DNA of 64,000 bases, taken from positions 532,501 through 596,500 of the forward strand of contig NZ_AQQU01000001.1 of assembly GCF_002210105.1 (NCBI RefSeq), read 5' to 3'. The translations under genes and the position numbers were made by a program. Position 1 is the first letter of the stretch. Every line of letters starts with the position of its first letter. The notes below the pieces were generated by a model. The model saw only the letters and a list, made by a program, of their open reading frames with translations. It searched no databases and was not told the DNA's origin. Below, piece by piece: positions 25,944 through 33,110 of this stretch. The stretch is from Oceanicola sp. 22II-s10i. GTDB taxonomy: Bacteria; Pseudomonadota; Alphaproteobacteria; Rhodobacterales; Rhodobacteraceae.

Positions 25944-26329
25944 TTTCTACCTATGGGTCGGGTTGCCTCAGGTTCTGTGCTTGGTATTCAACTTCGCAGC
26001 GTCGAGATATGCCCTGCCACCAGGCGCTCAACTTCAAGGCGCCTTGCACGCCATGTAGCCACGAACTGCCCGACCTCGTATCCGTCCGGACGTAGGATCA
26101 CCAAGACCACCAGGTCAGCCCATTCGAGGCGGACCTCTCGGCCCGTTCGTAAGACTATCGGATTATCACGTGCTTTCATGCCGACAGTCTGCCAGCAGCG
26201 TGGTTAATGGACAGTGAAAGGATCGGTCCAGAAATCCCAGCATGCGAACCGAAAGTGACCTTCATCGACCCAGTATCGGGACAACGGTGACAGGCCGACA
26301 ATCATAAGAACAACAATAGCTCGATTTTT
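25944..26329. other. Intergenic stretch before the serine recombinase
   Basis: The gap between the HNH gene and the recombinase is about 600 bp. A leftward frame at 25988-26179 (63 codons, containing GREVRLEWADLVVLVILRPD) reads like a protein, but has no ribosome site. I rate it as a possible small gene only. The right part of the gap holds hairpin element B. Confidence 0.35.
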
Positions 26330-26392
26330 TGAAGTCACCTCTTTCTTACCCCCACCCCCTTCCGGCGGCGAAAAATTCTCTGTGGGTAGGGA
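26330..26392. repeat. C-rich/G-rich hairpin element, copy B
   Basis: TTTTTTGAAGTC, TTACCCCCACCCCCTTCC and TCTCTGTGGGTAGGG follow the same order as copy A at 24470-24540. Here the stem is imperfect. It lies between the HNH gene and the serine recombinase, so the two copies bracket the HNH gene in direct orientation. Confidence 0.6.
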
Positions 26393-26544
26393 CCTCCTGC
26401 AGCGCGACGATATTGCCAATAGGCCTTGCCCCTGTGGCACACCTCAGCGGTGGCGCTTTGTGCTGACAATGAAGTCGTGATCGGCTTTTGGCAGACACCC
26501 TGCCGCAACATCCTAGACATCAATGGCACATAGGAGGGCAGACC

Positions 26545-27108
26545 ATGCTGGTCGGCTACGCAAGGACATCGACACTTGAACAGAAGGCAGGCCTGGAGGC
26601 CCAGCAGGAGGCCCTAGCAGCGGCAGGCTGCGAAAGGGTGTGGACGGAGCAGGTGAGCTCGGTGGCCACCAGGAAGGCGCTCAGCGAGGCTCTGGGCTTC
26701 TGCCGCGAAGGGGACACCCTGGTAGTCTGCAAGCTGGATCGTCTGGCTCGCTCGGTGCGCCACCTTGGCGAGCTCGTGGAGGGTCTGGATGCGAGGCGGA
26801 TAGGTCTGCGCATCTTGGACCTTGGATTGGACTCTTCTAACGCGACCGGCAAGCTGATGCTGAACGTGCTCGGCTCTGTGGCCCAGTTTGAAAGGGAGAT
26901 GATGTTGGAGCGGCAACGGGAAGGCATCGCCAAAGCGAAGCGAGAAGGGAAGTACAAGGGCCGGAAGCCTACCGCCATGATGAAGGCGGCCGACGTCAGA
27001 AAACTTGTCGGAGAAGGCGTTGGAAAGAAAGCCGTAGCGCAGCGTCTCGGCATTTCCGAGAGATCAGTGCACCGGATATTAGCCGACAAAAATGCTCGAT
27101 TCTTGTAG
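26545..27108 (+). CDS. Small serine recombinase (resolvase/invertase family)
   Basis: The ATG at 26545 with AGGAGG 7 bp upstream gives 187 residues, a normal length; the longer frame from 26488 is not needed. The resolvase domain carries the nucleophile in MLVGYARTST (Ser9), then CKLDRLARSVRHLGELVEGL and the E-helix region SVAQFEREMMLERQREGI. The C-terminal HTH reads KKAVAQRLGISERSVHRIL. Such enzymes resolve or invert short DNA segments at paired sites. Copies A and B of the hairpin element nearby are conceivable sites, unproven. Confidence 0.92.
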   Translation: MLVGYARTSTLEQKAGLEAQQEALAAAGCERVWTEQVSSVATRKALSEALGFCREGDTLVVCKLDRLARSVRHLGELVEGLDARRIGLRILDLGLDSSNATGKLMLNVLGSVAQFEREMMLERQREGIAKAKREGKYKGRKPTAMMKAADVRKLVGEGVGKKAVAQRLGISERSVHRILADKNARFL

Positions 27109-27330
27109 GAGAGCTACCGCTGACAAAGTCGCACTCATTCAAGGCTAGGTGTTGTTGAACGTGATGCCATTTGGCACTGCCATTTGCGCATCGCGCCCAA
27201 CAAAATCGACCGGAGTGCCCATCATGTTATGGCGAGCGAGACGAAGTCGTGGAAGCCACTTCTACATGACGACACACCGACCCCTTGAAGTAACGCTAGA
27301 ACCGACCGACACACGCTGGCCTGACGAGCC

Positions 27331-28014
27331 TTAACTTATCGGGAATCCAAATGTCATCTGTTCCGCCTGTCTGTCGTAGCTTTGAAAGTCGTTGGCTCGC
27401 TGGACAGCATCCGATACGCCTTCGTAGCCGGATCGAACAATACATGGAACCTCTAGCGTTACCACAAAGGGATAAACTAAGTCGCACGCCATCGTCACGC
27501 GGTAGCCACCGCTTTCAGTTTCGGCTTCCCTAGCCCGCCGGACGATCGCCGTCACCTGCGATGACCCAAGTTGATTGCCACTACGAGCGTTGACCAGCGA
27601 CGACTTTGCTATGGTAGGGCCGTCTTGAACCAGCGTCAGTGGAACGTCTGATCCGCAGACCAACGCGAAGTGCTTCTTCTTCTTCGCGTGAAAACGGCTC
27701 GTGACAAACGAGTGCTGCGGAAGCTTGAAGCTCCTTCCGTCGGGGGCGTAGGCCCGTGCCCACACCGCGACCTCGTCAGGCTCGACGTCTTGCTGGCGCG
27801 GCGCCGATTTGATTGGGCTGAAGAGAACCTTCGGCCGCGCGTCACTCTCCAGCAACGCCCCAAGCGACGCAGCAACACTGTTCCCAATGCCCCAAAGAAA
27901 GACGCCGCCGTTCGCGGCTCGCTCCTGCTCTTTCCGCTCGAGGATTTCGTCGAACGACTGACCCGCTTCTGTTCCGTATCTAGTCCACACAAATGTCCCA
28001 GGCAGGTCCATCAA
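27331..28014 (-). CDS. Unknown protein, paralogue A of the island pair
   Basis: The 227-residue protein is divergent from the XRE gene across 45 bp. It shares scattered conserved blocks with the 194-residue protein at 30018-30602: GT-x-A followed by DEILERKEQE, then GVFLWGIGNS near residue 37, FALV in the middle, and a late RSGNQLGSSQV matching RSAGRLGSQYV. I know of no named family, and no nuclease or methylase motif stands out. A role in a modification or defence system is suggested only by its neighbours. The stretch 27109-27330 before it shows nothing I can support. Confidence 0.7.
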   Translation of the reverse strand: MMDLPGTFVWTRYGTEAGQSFDEILERKEQERAANGGVFLWGIGNSVAASLGALLESDARPKVLFSPIKSAPRQQDVEPDEVAVWARAYAPDGRSFKLPQHSFVTSRFHAKKKKHFALVCGSDVPLTLVQDGPTIAKSSLVNARSGNQLGSSQVTAIVRRAREAETESGGYRVTMACDLVYPFVVTLEVPCIVRSGYEGVSDAVQRANDFQSYDRQAEQMTFGFPIS

Positions 28015-28040
28015 ACTTCTCTCCTTGGCTACCGCGACTA

Positions 28041-28064
28041 TTCATGCATATTCACATTCATGCA
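28041..28064. promoter_or_regulatory. Direct repeats TTCATGCA in the divergent promoter
   Basis: TTCATGCA occurs at 28041-28048 and 28057-28064, 16 bp apart, separated by TATTCACA. The second copy overlaps the start codon of the XRE gene. It is a candidate operator for the XRE protein, controlling both itself and the divergent gene. Confidence 0.5.
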
Positions 28065-28404
28065 AGAGCTACATGAGAAATTGCGTCAGCTTGCCGCCAC
28101 GTCGGGCATGACACAGAAGCAACTCGCCGCCCACTTCGGCGTGAGCCAGCCAACTATTTCAAGACTTTTCCGTGGCCTACCCGTAAGGCACGGGCCCGCC
28201 CACCGTCGGATAGCAGCTCAGCTTGAAGCCCGAAGCCCTGACGATGCCGAATATTCATATATTCACCTTTCCAAGACCGACAACGTCATTAGCTTGGCGT
28301 CGCTAAAACCTCAAAGCGCTAGAGAAGCGAATGCATTGGACAAACTGATCCAGGCATTGAATGAATACGTCGCAGCTAGAAGAGGGCAAAGTCGTGAAGA
28401 CTAG
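28060..28404 (+). CDS. XRE-family HTH regulator of the ImmA/PIN module
   Basis: The ATG at 28060 gives a 114-residue protein that begins directly with the helix-turn-helix (LRQLAATSGMTQKQLAAHFG, then VSQPTISRLFRG); longer in-frame starts only add noncoding sequence. There is no Shine-Dalgarno before it, so the message may be leaderless. A short C-terminal tail with a helix (ANALDKLIQALNEYVAARR) may dimerise. It overlaps the metalloprotease gene by 11 to 44 bp and is probably the antitoxin or repressor of a three-gene unit, sharing an operator-like repeat with the divergent gene. Confidence 0.85.
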   Translation: MQELHEKLRQLAATSGMTQKQLAAHFGVSQPTISRLFRGLPVRHGPAHRRIAAQLEARSPDDAEYSYIHLSKTDNVISLASLKPQSAREANALDKLIQALNEYVAARRGQSRED

Positions 28405-29392
28405 TTCGAAAGGCTTCCGGGAAGAGCTCGCTGCGCTAGGCATCTCTTCTCCAGCCATCTCCGCTGTTTGGCCAAATTGGTGGAGCGACGATGCAGAGAG
28501 CTCGAAATCCGCACAAGCAGAACTTCGGTTTACGGTGGCCCGTCGCTTGGGGCTATCACCAAAGTCCGTCATTGGCGAGGCGCAACCTGAGTTCGTCTGG
28601 AAGCACGAGGCGAAGTTTAAGGGCCTATCCAACTATGGCGGCGGGGAACAAGCAGCGCTCACATCTTTTGGTGTCGCACTCACACGCCACCTTAGAAAGG
28701 GCGTACTCTACCAAAATGATCAAGTGCCAGACGCGAGCACACTTCGCCGCGCAATCCTCAAGAACGCGCCTTTCGTACGCCTCCAAGACCTTTGCGCTGC
28801 ATCTTGGGGTTTGGGCATCCCAGTAATTCATTTGAGGGTGTTCCCGCTCGCCGCAAAACACATGGTCGCCATGGCCGTTCGAGTTGAATCTGGGCATGCA
28901 ATCTTAATCGGCAAGGATGCAAAGTTCCCAGCTCCAACAGCCTTCCATGTAGCTCACGAACTGGGGCACATCGCGTCCAGCCACCTCGTTGATGGAAACG
29001 CAATCGTAGACCTCGAGGAAGTCCTAACGGCTGATGAAGATGATGCTGAGGAGAGAGAAGCAGATGAGTTTGCTCTAGAACTGCTTACCGGGCAAAGCAC
29101 TCCAAAGCTAGAATACAATGAGCCTCCAAGAAACGGCCTCGAACTCGCCTCCGCAGCATTGCGAACCTCCAATGAAAGAGCGATAGAACCGGGCACTATT
29201 GCCCTCTGCTACGGGCACCAGACCGGAAACTGGCGCGTTGCCAACGCCGCCCTTAGTCACATCTACGAAAAAAAAGGAGACGTTTGGCGTTTTCTCAATC
29301 TAGTCGCGCAACGGGAGCTGAACTGGTCTGCATATCAGGACGACGAGGCTGCGTATCTGAAAGCCATTCTGGGAGCGCCCAAGGTTGGTTGA
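28394..29392 (+). CDS. ImmA/IrrE family metallo-endopeptidase
   Basis: The GTG at 28394 with AGAGGG 7 bp upstream gives 332 residues starting MKTSSKGFREEL, the usual start of this COG2856 subfamily; an ATG at 28361 is the alternative. The zinc motif HELGH is at about residues 188-192 (FHVAHELGHIASSHL), with a second acidic region EEREADEFALELL downstream that supplies the third ligand. The N-terminal part (AVWPNWWSDDAESSKSAQAE) is typical. Family members cleave XRE repressors to trigger induction. Its position between XRE and PIN genes fits a predicted toxin-antitoxin or stress-response module. Confidence 0.9.
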   Translation: MKTSSKGFREELAALGISSPAISAVWPNWWSDDAESSKSAQAELRFTVARRLGLSPKSVIGEAQPEFVWKHEAKFKGLSNYGGGEQAALTSFGVALTRHLRKGVLYQNDQVPDASTLRRAILKNAPFVRLQDLCAASWGLGIPVIHLRVFPLAAKHMVAMAVRVESGHAILIGKDAKFPAPTAFHVAHELGHIASSHLVDGNAIVDLEEVLTADEDDAEEREADEFALELLTGQSTPKLEYNEPPRNGLELASAALRTSNERAIEPGTIALCYGHQTGNWRVANAALSHIYEKKGDVWRFLNLVAQRELNWSAYQDDEAAYLKAILGAPKVG

Positions 29393-30029
29393 GGCGGTAG
29401 TTGACAATGACGTGGTTGAAAAGCTCTCTCGCTGGGCCGTTTCTGCCGCTCTGCCTGATGCCCTAAAGGTTCCCGTCTCCGAAATTGGGTACCTAGCGAC
29501 TCTGAAATTTGTAGTTGGGAAGCGAATCGCTACCTTAGCGTCCTGCGAAGCAAAGTCTGCCCTTGCGAACTTCCTTGCCATGGGCTCTGAGCTCGAAGCC
29601 ACCGACGAGGAGATAGAGCTTGCCGCGGAGATCGAGGCGGCCGCTATTGACAGCGAACTGGATCTGGACGCCGGCGAAAGTATCCTGATCGCAGTGTCTC
29701 TGAAGCGAGATGTCAAGAAGCTTGCAACTGGAGACAAAAGAGCTGTTTGCAGCTGCCAACCGCTCTCACAAACCCTCAATTTGATCGAACCTCTTAGAGG
29801 GCGAATCATCACGCTAGAGCAAATCTTAGCTCAGCTAATTCGCCAGTTGGACTTTGGCGAACTACGCGGGAAGGTCTGCGGCGACCCTTGCGATAAGACT
29901 GCAGGAATCTGTTTCGGGTGCTCTTCGGAAGGCTCGTCAGAGACTTCCGCACTAGATGCGCTCCTAAGTTATCAAAAGCATCTGGCCAAGGAGTCCTCTG
30001 AGTTTACAGCGCCCAACCTAGCCAGTTGA
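29385..30029 (+). CDS. PIN-like nuclease with C-terminal four-Cys cluster
   Basis: The TTG at 29385 overlaps the protease stop by 8 bp and gives 214 residues. Acidic residues sit where a PIN RNase needs them: D7 in AVVDNDV, D95/E98 in DLDAGESILIAVS and D117 in ATGDKRAV. After residue 160 comes CGDPCDKTAGICFGC, a likely zinc-binding extension not typical of plain PIN toxins. Together with XRE and ImmA/IrrE it forms a plausible toxin-antitoxin or abortive-infection unit. It converges with the next leftward gene, overlapping by 12 bp. Confidence 0.75.
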   Translation: MVEAVVDNDVVEKLSRWAVSAALPDALKVPVSEIGYLATLKFVVGKRIATLASCEAKSALANFLAMGSELEATDEEIELAAEIEAAAIDSELDLDAGESILIAVSLKRDVKKLATGDKRAVCSCQPLSQTLNLIEPLRGRIITLEQILAQLIRQLDFGELRGKVCGDPCDKTAGICFGCSSEGSSETSALDALLSYQKHLAKESSEFTAPNLAS

Positions 30030-30602
30030 CCGAAGGAAGACCGCCCAGGGATCGCACAGCTCCGCCGTCAGTCCGATTTTCAACCTCTTCTCTTCTGCCG
30101 GATTGTTCACAAGCGCTTCGGCTTCACGCACATTGAGACAGGCTTTGTCTACCCGGCCTCGGACATACTGACTACCTAGGCGTCCAGCACTCCTGCCCAC
30201 CGCCACCTCGGTGGCCGCCAATGGCAGGTCAAAGTCCGCCAACTGGAGCTTCTGAATACAAAGAGCAAAACGGGAGCCAACAGCATTGATGCCGGCGGGG
30301 ACCGGTTTCCAGGTCAGGCCGTCGACGGAGAATTCGTCCGCTCGAATCGGCTCGGCAAAGTGCTTGGAATCCATCGGCTCCATGCAAAGAATGATCGGGC
30401 TCCCTGCTTCTGCATGCTCCTCCGCGAATGGCTGAACCATCGTGACGGGGTGGCAAGTGTTACCTCCATATCCCCACATCGCGAACCCCTCGTCATCGAT
30501 CTCTTTTTGCTTTCGCTGGATGATGTCTTCCAGGTCCTCATTCGCGTGCGTCCCCACCTTCATGAAGATTACACCTGCGCCCGGCTTAAGAATCTCGTTC
30601 AT
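30018..30602 (-). CDS. Unknown protein, paralogue B of the island pair
   Basis: The 194-residue protein shows GTHANEDLEDIIQRKQKE, then GFAMWGYGGNTCHPVTM, FALCIQKLQL and RSAGRLGSQYVRGRV. These align in order with the 227-residue protein at 27331-28014, so the two are homologous. It overlaps the BpsA-like gene by 17 bp and is the second gene of that leftward operon. The conserved small-residue and aromatic motifs (WGYGGN) could form a ligand or nucleic-acid binding pocket. No function is known to me. Confidence 0.72.
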   Translation of the reverse strand: MNEILKPGAGVIFMKVGTHANEDLEDIIQRKQKEIDDEGFAMWGYGGNTCHPVTMVQPFAEEHAEAGSPIILCMEPMDSKHFAEPIRADEFSVDGLTWKPVPAGINAVGSRFALCIQKLQLADFDLPLAATEVAVGRSAGRLGSQYVRGRVDKACLNVREAEALVNNPAEEKRLKIGLTAELCDPWAVFLRSTG

Positions 30603-31506
30603 GCAGCCCCTCCAGAAGCTCTAGCTTGTACTCCGTGTCGTGCGCCTGACCATAGTTCAAGGATTTCAACTCCCGAATATAGCGGACCTTTGGAGCCTTT
30701 GTTCTGCCATAGAAATTCTCGAGCCGCAGCTTGTCGGTAACTGGCTTGCTCACGCGCTCCGTCGAGTTCCCCGGCCTGGATCTAAAAAGCAAATTGCAGG
30801 ACCGTAGATCGGGGGCGTCATCTAGGTGATAAAGATGCAGCTCTGGTTGCATTCTAGCTACGTAGAAGCCACTCTCTGCTGCATGTCGCTGCACTTGGGC
30901 AAGAACTTCTTGCGGCCACGGCAGCTCACGGTCATCCGCAATCACAACCAAGCCCTCGCCAGAAAGTGAGACGGCCTCCATGCCACGGTCAACGAACAGA
31001 TTGATGCTCAACCCATTGTTGTACTGGCCCCAAGGTGGGTTAGTGTAGAAGCAATCAAAGTCAACTAGGTCGTCTGGCAACGCATCAAGCACATTGTAGA
31101 GCCGCGCGTCCAAGTTCTCCAACCTCTCCTTATCCGCAAAGCGCTTTACAGCGTTTACAATCCTCTCATCGAAGTCGAGAACCATCACCTTGCTGGGGCC
31201 GTATTCGAGGACTTCGCGGCTCTTGAGGTAGGACACGCAGACGCTTATCGCATCCCCATCACCAACGAAAACCAGACGCTTGCCGTCAGTCCAGCGAGCC
31301 ACGAACTCGCTTTGCATGACCATATCCCCAGCTTTCATGTAAATTTGATCGAATTCCCGTAGCGGTCTCGGACGGTTTTGAATGACGTCAGAGACAGCAT
31401 TCATAGCGTCTCGCAAATCTATCTCAGGCATTCCATGCAACCCAAAGAAATCATAGAGCGCAAAAGATTCCACACTAACCCTGAAACGCCTAGGAAATAT
31501 TTCCAC
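30586..31506 (-). CDS. BpsA-like (bis-aminopropyl spermidine synthase family) class I methyltransferase-fold enzyme
   Basis: The GTG at 31506 opens a 306-residue protein. A Rossmann core has the SAM-type loop VFVGDGDAISV (about residues 79-89), the acidic strand VMVLDFDERIV (about 108-117) and the catalytic-type motif TNPPWGQYN (about 155-163). NPPW/NPPY and DPPY motifs occur in N-methyltransferases, and the overall layout matches the PF01861 family of branched polyamine synthases. The usual N-terminal winged helix is missing. Coupled to an unknown protein inside a defence-type island, it may modify nucleic acid or another amine; the reaction is not predictable. Confidence 0.75.
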   Translation of the reverse strand: MEIFPRRFRVSVESFALYDFFGLHGMPEIDLRDAMNAVSDVIQNRPRPLREFDQIYMKAGDMVMQSEFVARWTDGKRLVFVGDGDAISVCVSYLKSREVLEYGPSKVMVLDFDERIVNAVKRFADKERLENLDARLYNVLDALPDDLVDFDCFYTNPPWGQYNNGLSINLFVDRGMEAVSLSGEGLVVIADDRELPWPQEVLAQVQRHAAESGFYVARMQPELHLYHLDDAPDLRSCNLLFRSRPGNSTERVSKPVTDKLRLENFYGRTKAPKVRYIRELKSLNYGQAHDTEYKLELLEGLHERDS

Positions 31507-31697
31507 CTAAGCCTCTCCAAACCTGATCGAGGATTTGGGGCGGGCGCCCGTCTCACAACCCGATGCCGCACTGATCGCAGCACTTCATTAGGATCAGACA
31601 CGCAGAAGTCGCGAACCTGCGGACCAAAAAGGCAAGTGCAACGGTATCTACGGGCTTGATTAGCCACCCCTCGCAATTCAACTATTCATCACACCGG

Positions 31698-31734
31698 GTG
31701 TGGTTGGCGTGTGTGGTTAACGTGTGTGATCGAC
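31698..31734. repeat. Three 13-bp tandem repeats near attR
   Basis: GTGTGGTTGGCGT, GTGTGGTTAACGT and GTGTGATCGAC follow one another without spacing from 31698. They lie about 200 bp inside the right end of the island. They could bind an accessory or excision factor, or be a plain microrepeat. Confidence 0.55.
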
Positions 31735-31845
31735 AAGAGAGACTGCGCCCCAACCACATGTAATCGAACGATAAATTTTTTCTCTTGCATCATGGCGGAG
31801 GAGGTGGGATTCGCAGCGCTACATTTGTGGCCTCTAGAAACGGAA

Positions 31846-31865
31846 GGTCCACAAACGAGTCCACA
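31846..31865 (+). promoter_or_regulatory. Right arm-type integrase site pair
   Basis: GGTCCACA at 31846-31853 and AGTCCACA at 31858-31865 are 12 bp start to start. They mirror the left pair at 20740-20759 in sequence, spacing and orientation. Pairs at both ends are what tyrosine integrases with arm-binding domains use. Confidence 0.6.
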
Positions 31866-31924
31866 ACCTCGCTGTTGTGTCAGGTAACTATCTGATATAT
31901 ATACAGTTAAATCTGTGCCACGCA

Positions 31925-31941
31925 CCTCTCCTGGGCACCAT
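31925..31941 (+). other. Right attachment site (attR)
   Basis: Exact 17-bp copy of the tRNA-Leu 3' end, CCTCTCCTGGGCACCAT. It marks the right boundary of the island; sequence beyond it returns to chromosome-like composition. Confidence 0.9.
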
Positions 31942-31952
31942 ACATACGAACA

Positions 31953-31991
31953 AGCCGCATGAACCTGTCAGGTCTGCGGCTTTTCTTTTTT
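31953..31991 (+). terminator. Intrinsic terminator just outside attR, probably the original tRNA-Leu terminator
   Basis: AGCCGCA pairs with TGCGGCT across a 15-nt loop, and is followed by TTTCTTTTTT. It lies 12 bp beyond the copied tRNA 3' end, where a tRNA terminator would have stood before the island inserted. The 160 bp from here to the hydratase stop contain nothing else I can support. Confidence 0.75.
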
Positions 31992-32154
31992 CCTGAAGAT
32001 ATGTGCGATAAATTCGGTGGCCCAAGGCACCATTGCCCCGAGCGGAGCAAGGGGCCACGCAGCATGGCGGGCCCCGGCCTTTCAGAGACTGTCCGTCATC
32101 ATGTCCCGCGAACGGAAAGCGCGGCGCGGGGGGAGGTGGGACAGACCTGTCCTC

Positions 32155-32910
32155 TCAGTTCCCGGTGAACTTCGCCGCCCGCTTTTCGAAGAATGCCGCC
32201 CTGCCTTCGGCGTGGTCCTCCGAACTGAACATGAGCGCCTGAATTTCGCGTTCCCGCATCAGCACATCGTCCAGACCGGACGACAGAACCGACCGGGTCA
32301 GCGCGATCGGCAGCGGAGCCTTGTTCGCGAGGATGGCGGCAAGCCGCTGCGCCTCTTCCAGCGTGCCGCCTTCCGGGACGATCGAGTCGACAATGCCCCA
32401 GTCCAGAGCCTGACCGGCGTTGAACGCCTCGTCATAGAGAAAGATCTGCCGCGCGCGCCCACGCCCGACCCGCGCGGGCAGGGTGTGCAAAATCCCGACA
32501 TCCGGCGCCATGCCGATACCGCCATACCCGGCCTTGAAGCGGGCGGTCTCGGCCGCAACGATGGTATCGCACAGCAGCGCGAGCGCGAGCCCGCCCCCGA
32601 CCGCCCAGCCCTCGACCGCGGCGATCTTGGGTTTGCTGCTCTGCGCGAGAAGGCGCACCAGATCGTGGACGATCCGCATGCGGTCCAACGCCTCGCCAAT
32701 GGGCTTGTGGCCCATCGACGTGACGTCCCCGCCCACGCAGAATACGCCGCCCGCACCCGAAAAAACGATCACCCGCACATCGGGGTCGCTTTCCAGCTCC
32801 CTGAACTTGTCGAGAAGCGCGAGGCGCATGGGGATCGAGAACGCGTTCCGCTTTTCCGGGTCATTCATGAGCAGGGTGACGACACCGCCGCTGCGCGTTT
32901 CAATAATCAT
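32155..32910 (-). CDS. Enoyl-CoA hydratase/isomerase (crotonase) family protein
   Basis: The 251-residue crotonase-fold protein has the oxyanion-hole segments FSGAGGVFCVGGDV near residue 50 and AVEGWAVGGGLALALLCDT near 100. Catalytic acidic positions of a classical hydratase are not clearly both present, since the second segment reads APDVGILHTLPARVG. An isomerase or other crotonase activity is therefore possible. It is divergent from the IclR regulator gene across 200 bp containing the presumed IclR operator, which suggests direct control. Confidence 0.9.
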   Translation of the reverse strand: MIIETRSGGVVTLLMNDPEKRNAFSIPMRLALLDKFRELESDPDVRVIVFSGAGGVFCVGGDVTSMGHKPIGEALDRMRIVHDLVRLLAQSSKPKIAAVEGWAVGGGLALALLCDTIVAAETARFKAGYGGIGMAPDVGILHTLPARVGRGRARQIFLYDEAFNAGQALDWGIVDSIVPEGGTLEEAQRLAAILANKAPLPIALTRSVLSSGLDDVLMREREIQALMFSSEDHAEGRAAFFEKRAAKFTGN

Positions 32911-33050
32911 GCGCCTGGCCTATTCCTGTTTCTGTCTTTCCGGGACAGGGCGTCGACGGGCTTGTCCCGCTGGCCCCGCCCTTGTTCATTTACCGGTCCC
33001 GCGATGTGTGCCTGCACATGCCGCGGACCCACAACATCGAAAGAATGATC

Positions 33051-33091
33051 TTGCATGTTGAATGCTATTCCGTATCCTGAATCACGTCAAG
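33051..33091. promoter_or_regulatory. Predicted IclR operator, site 1
   Basis: TTGCATGTTGAATGCTATTC is followed six bases later by CTGAAT and then, three bases on, by GTCAAG. The core GAAT-GCT-ATTC is palindromic. A second copy with identical block spacing lies at 39443-39483, with 32 of 41 bases the same. It sits just before the IclR gene and in the divergent promoter of the hydratase gene. Confidence 0.65.
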
Positions 33092-33110
33092 GGAGCGAGG
33101 GCGTCGTGCG

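Larger units (their letters stand above)
31507..31924. other. Noncoding right end of the island
   Basis: There is no supported gene between the BpsA-like start and attR. The stretch is AT-rich towards the end (TATCTGATATATATACAG near 31890). It holds the 13-bp tandem repeats and the right arm-type pair, and should also contain the promoter of the leftward BpsA operon. The frame at 31689-31925 on the minus strand looks spurious. Confidence 0.5.

Noticed and set aside
27149-27334. Small gene after the serine recombinase
   Set aside because: The 61-codon frame lacks a ribosome site and recognisable features.
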